A DNA stretch of 5,551 nt. Origin: Propionibacteriaceae bacterium. GTDB taxonomy: Bacteria > Actinomycetota > Actinomycetes > Propionibacteriales > Propionibacteriaceae. Every line of letters starts with the position of its first letter. Positions within the stretch are counted from its first letter, which is position 1. The position numbers and the translations under genes were made by a program. The DNA lies in the NCBI GenBank assembly GCA_031262845.1, contig JAISGZ010000070.1, forward strand, positions 1 through 5,551. The letters are read 5' to 3'. This document shows, in pieces, positions 4,161-5,551 of the stretch. The notes beneath the pieces were generated by a model. It was not told where the DNA came from. It did no database searches and saw only the letters and a program-made list of their open reading frames with translations.

Positions 4161-5551
4161 TCAGGTTGAGGAAGCGTCAGCCAGCGGCTTGTCCGGGGCT
4201 AGGAGTTGTCGCGCCCGACCGGCCAGAATGACCGAACCGCCGATCAGGATGCCGGCCGAGGGACCAGCCGCATCCGCCAACTCCACCGCCCGATCAATCG
4301 CAGTCGCCAAATCCGCCGCCTGTAACACCCGGTCAGCCCCGAAATAGGCTTCCGCCCGAGTCGCCAACTCGGCCACTGGCAAGCTCCGGGGCAGGTCGGG
4401 CAGGCCGGTGGCGATGATGACGGCCACGGCCGGCTCCAACAACTGACACATGCCATCGACGTCTTTATCCGCCATCGCCCCCCAAATCGCGATCTGAGGC
4501 GAGAAGGCAAAAGCCTCATCCATGGTGGCGAGAGTGGCGGCCACGGCGGCGGGATTGTGGCAGGTGTCGATGACGATCGGCGGCCCCCGGTGAACCAACT
4601 CGGTCCGGGCCGGTGCCACCACGGCCGCCAAGCCGTCGGCGATGACCGCCGGCGCAACACCGTGGAGGCCGTGAAAAGCTTCCACCGCGGCCACGGCGAC
4701 GGCCGCATTTTCCGCCATGGCGGCGCCGTGCAGAGGCAGGAGTAGATCGTCGACCGGCCCGCTGGCGACCGTGTCCAAGCGCAAAACTTGACCGGCCACG
4801 GCCAAGCGCCGGTCGAGGACCCCGAAATCAACCCCCTCCCGCAGTGGCTGAGCGCCGACTTCGAGACAGCGTTGCGTCAAGACGACGGCCGCTTCAGCCG
4901 GTTGGCCAGCCAACACGGCGTAGGCGCCGGGCTCGATCAGACCGGCCTTCTCGGCTGCGATCTCAGTCAACGAGGTGCCGAGGAGATGGGTGTGGTCGTA
5001 GCTGATCGGCGTCACGACCACGACCTCGGCCGGGGCGACGTGGGTGGCGTCCCAGGCTCCGCCCAGTCCGACTTCGACGATCATGACGTCAACCGGCGCA
5101 TCAGCGAAAGCGGCGTAAGCCAAAGCCGTCATGGCCTCGAAAAATGTCAGCCGTACCCCGTCGATCAGCATCTCGTCGACGATTTTGACCTGAGGGGCGA
5201 TCTGGCGCCACAGGTCATCGAACCGAGCCGGTGACAACGGCTGGCCGTCGATGGCGATCCGCTCGACCGGGTCGATCAAGTGAGGTGAGCTGAAGCGACC
5301 GGTCCGCAAACCCTGAGCCCGCAGCAGGGCGTCGATCATCAGACCAGTCGAACCTTTGCCGTTGGTACCGGTGAGATGAATCACCGGCGCCGCCGTCTGC
5401 GGTGACCCCAACAAATCCAGCACGGCTTCGATCCGGCCGGTCCCCCGGGCCACCTGATGCTCCGGCCAGCGCGCCGTCAAGGAGGCCACCAGCGCAGCGT
5501 GTTCGTCAACGATCTCCGGTTCAACCACACCGGCAGCATATTGGGCAAACC
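4161..5551 (-). CDS. folC: Bifunctional dihydrofolate synthase / folylpolyglutamate synthase (5' end may be outside the window)
   Basis: FolC joins glutamate to dihydropteroate and then lengthens the glutamate tail of folates, using ATP in the cytoplasm. Numbering from GTG 5528 (455 residues), the Mur-ligase-type ATP loop TGTNGKGST is at 53-61, the pterin-binding loop SSPHL at 80-84, TFFEAMTALAY at 128-138, EVGLGGAWDATH at 152-163, ISYDHTHLLG at 175-184, and AAEKAG at 191-196 with the Lys that is carbamylated in the family. The C-terminal domain has DTCHNP (321-326, usually D-x-AHNP) and GGSVILAGRARQLL near the end. The length is normal. GTG 5528 has no ribosome site, and the frame stays open through FAQYAAG to the edge, so the true start may lie further upstream. 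It stops with TGA; no clear terminator separates it from the dehydrogenase. Duplicate folC genes occur in some bacteria, but the core motifs here are intact. Confidence 0.94.
   Translation of the reverse strand, partial: FAQYAAGVVEPEIVDEHAALVASLTARWPEHQVARGTGRIEAVLDLLGSPQTAAPVIHLTGTNGKGSTGLMIDALLRAQGLRTGRFSSPHLIDPVERIAIDGQPLSPARFDDLWRQIAPQVKIVDEMLIDGVRLTFFEAMTALAYAAFADAPVDVMIVEVGLGGAWDATHVAPAEVVVVTPISYDHTHLLGTSLTEIAAEKAGLIEPGAYAVLAGQPAEAAVVLTQRCLEVGAQPLREGVDFGVLDRRLAVAGQVLRLDTVASGPVDDLLLPLHGAAMAENAAVAVAAVEAFHGLHGVAPAVIADGLAAVVAPARTELVHRGPPIVIDTCHNPAAVAATLATMDEAFAFSPQIAIWGAMADKDVDGMCQLLEPAVAVIIATGLPDLPRSLPVAELATRAEAYFGADRVLQAADLATAIDRAVELADAAGPSAGILIGGSVILAGRARQLLAPDKPLADASST

Noticed and set aside
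4788..5234. Plus-strand open frame of 148 codons antisense to folC
   Set aside because: This is a shadow of folC, with no domain and no ribosome site.

Overview
The window is a high-GC piece of bacterial chromosome, almost certainly from an actinobacterium (Actinomycetota). The main evidence is the pair at its left end: the 3' part of gyrA (DNA gyrase subunit A) followed on the same strand by a DUF3566 membrane protein. This is the arrangement I know from Rv0006-Rv0007 of Mycobacterium tuberculosis. Only some 2-3 of the four genes could be called housekeeping with certainty, and I cannot place the organism below phylum.

Layout. (1) Positions 2-1180, plus strand: the C-terminal DNA-wrapping domain of GyrA. 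Its reading frame is conserved on both sides of an in-frame TAG at 179-181. It carries an acidic, Pro/Ala-rich insertion of about 69 residues and an acidic tail. A hairpin follows 2 bases after the stop. (2) Positions 1305-2510, plus strand: a DUF3566 protein with a long disordered N-terminus and two membrane segments; a Shine-Dalgarno sequence favours GTG 1305 as the start. (3) Positions 2511-2855: a convergent, non-coding gap with four hairpins, one with a perfect 15-bp stem, and a 13-bp direct repeat. I see no tRNA here, although tRNA genes follow Rv0007 in M. tuberculosis. (4) Positions 2856-3893, minus strand: a zinc-dependent secondary alcohol dehydrogenase very like Rhodococcus ruber ADH-A. 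(5) Positions 3894-4160: an AT-richer region with a candidate promoter, a 12-bp palindrome and three copies of the heptamer CGTGCAA, probably the control region of the dehydrogenase. (6) Positions 4161 to the right edge, minus strand: folC, the bifunctional dihydrofolate/folylpolyglutamate synthase, whose true start may lie outside the window.

The genes do not form one pathway. gyrA and the DUF3566 gene are a conserved neighbour pair. folC and the dehydrogenase share a strand but are 267 bases apart, and the dehydrogenase appears to have its own regulated promoter. I found no mobile element, CRISPR array, defence system or RNA gene. The points most worth a second look are the amber codon in an essential gene, the acidic insertion in the gyrase wrapping domain, the repeated operator-like motif before the dehydrogenase, and the hairpin cluster in the convergent gap.
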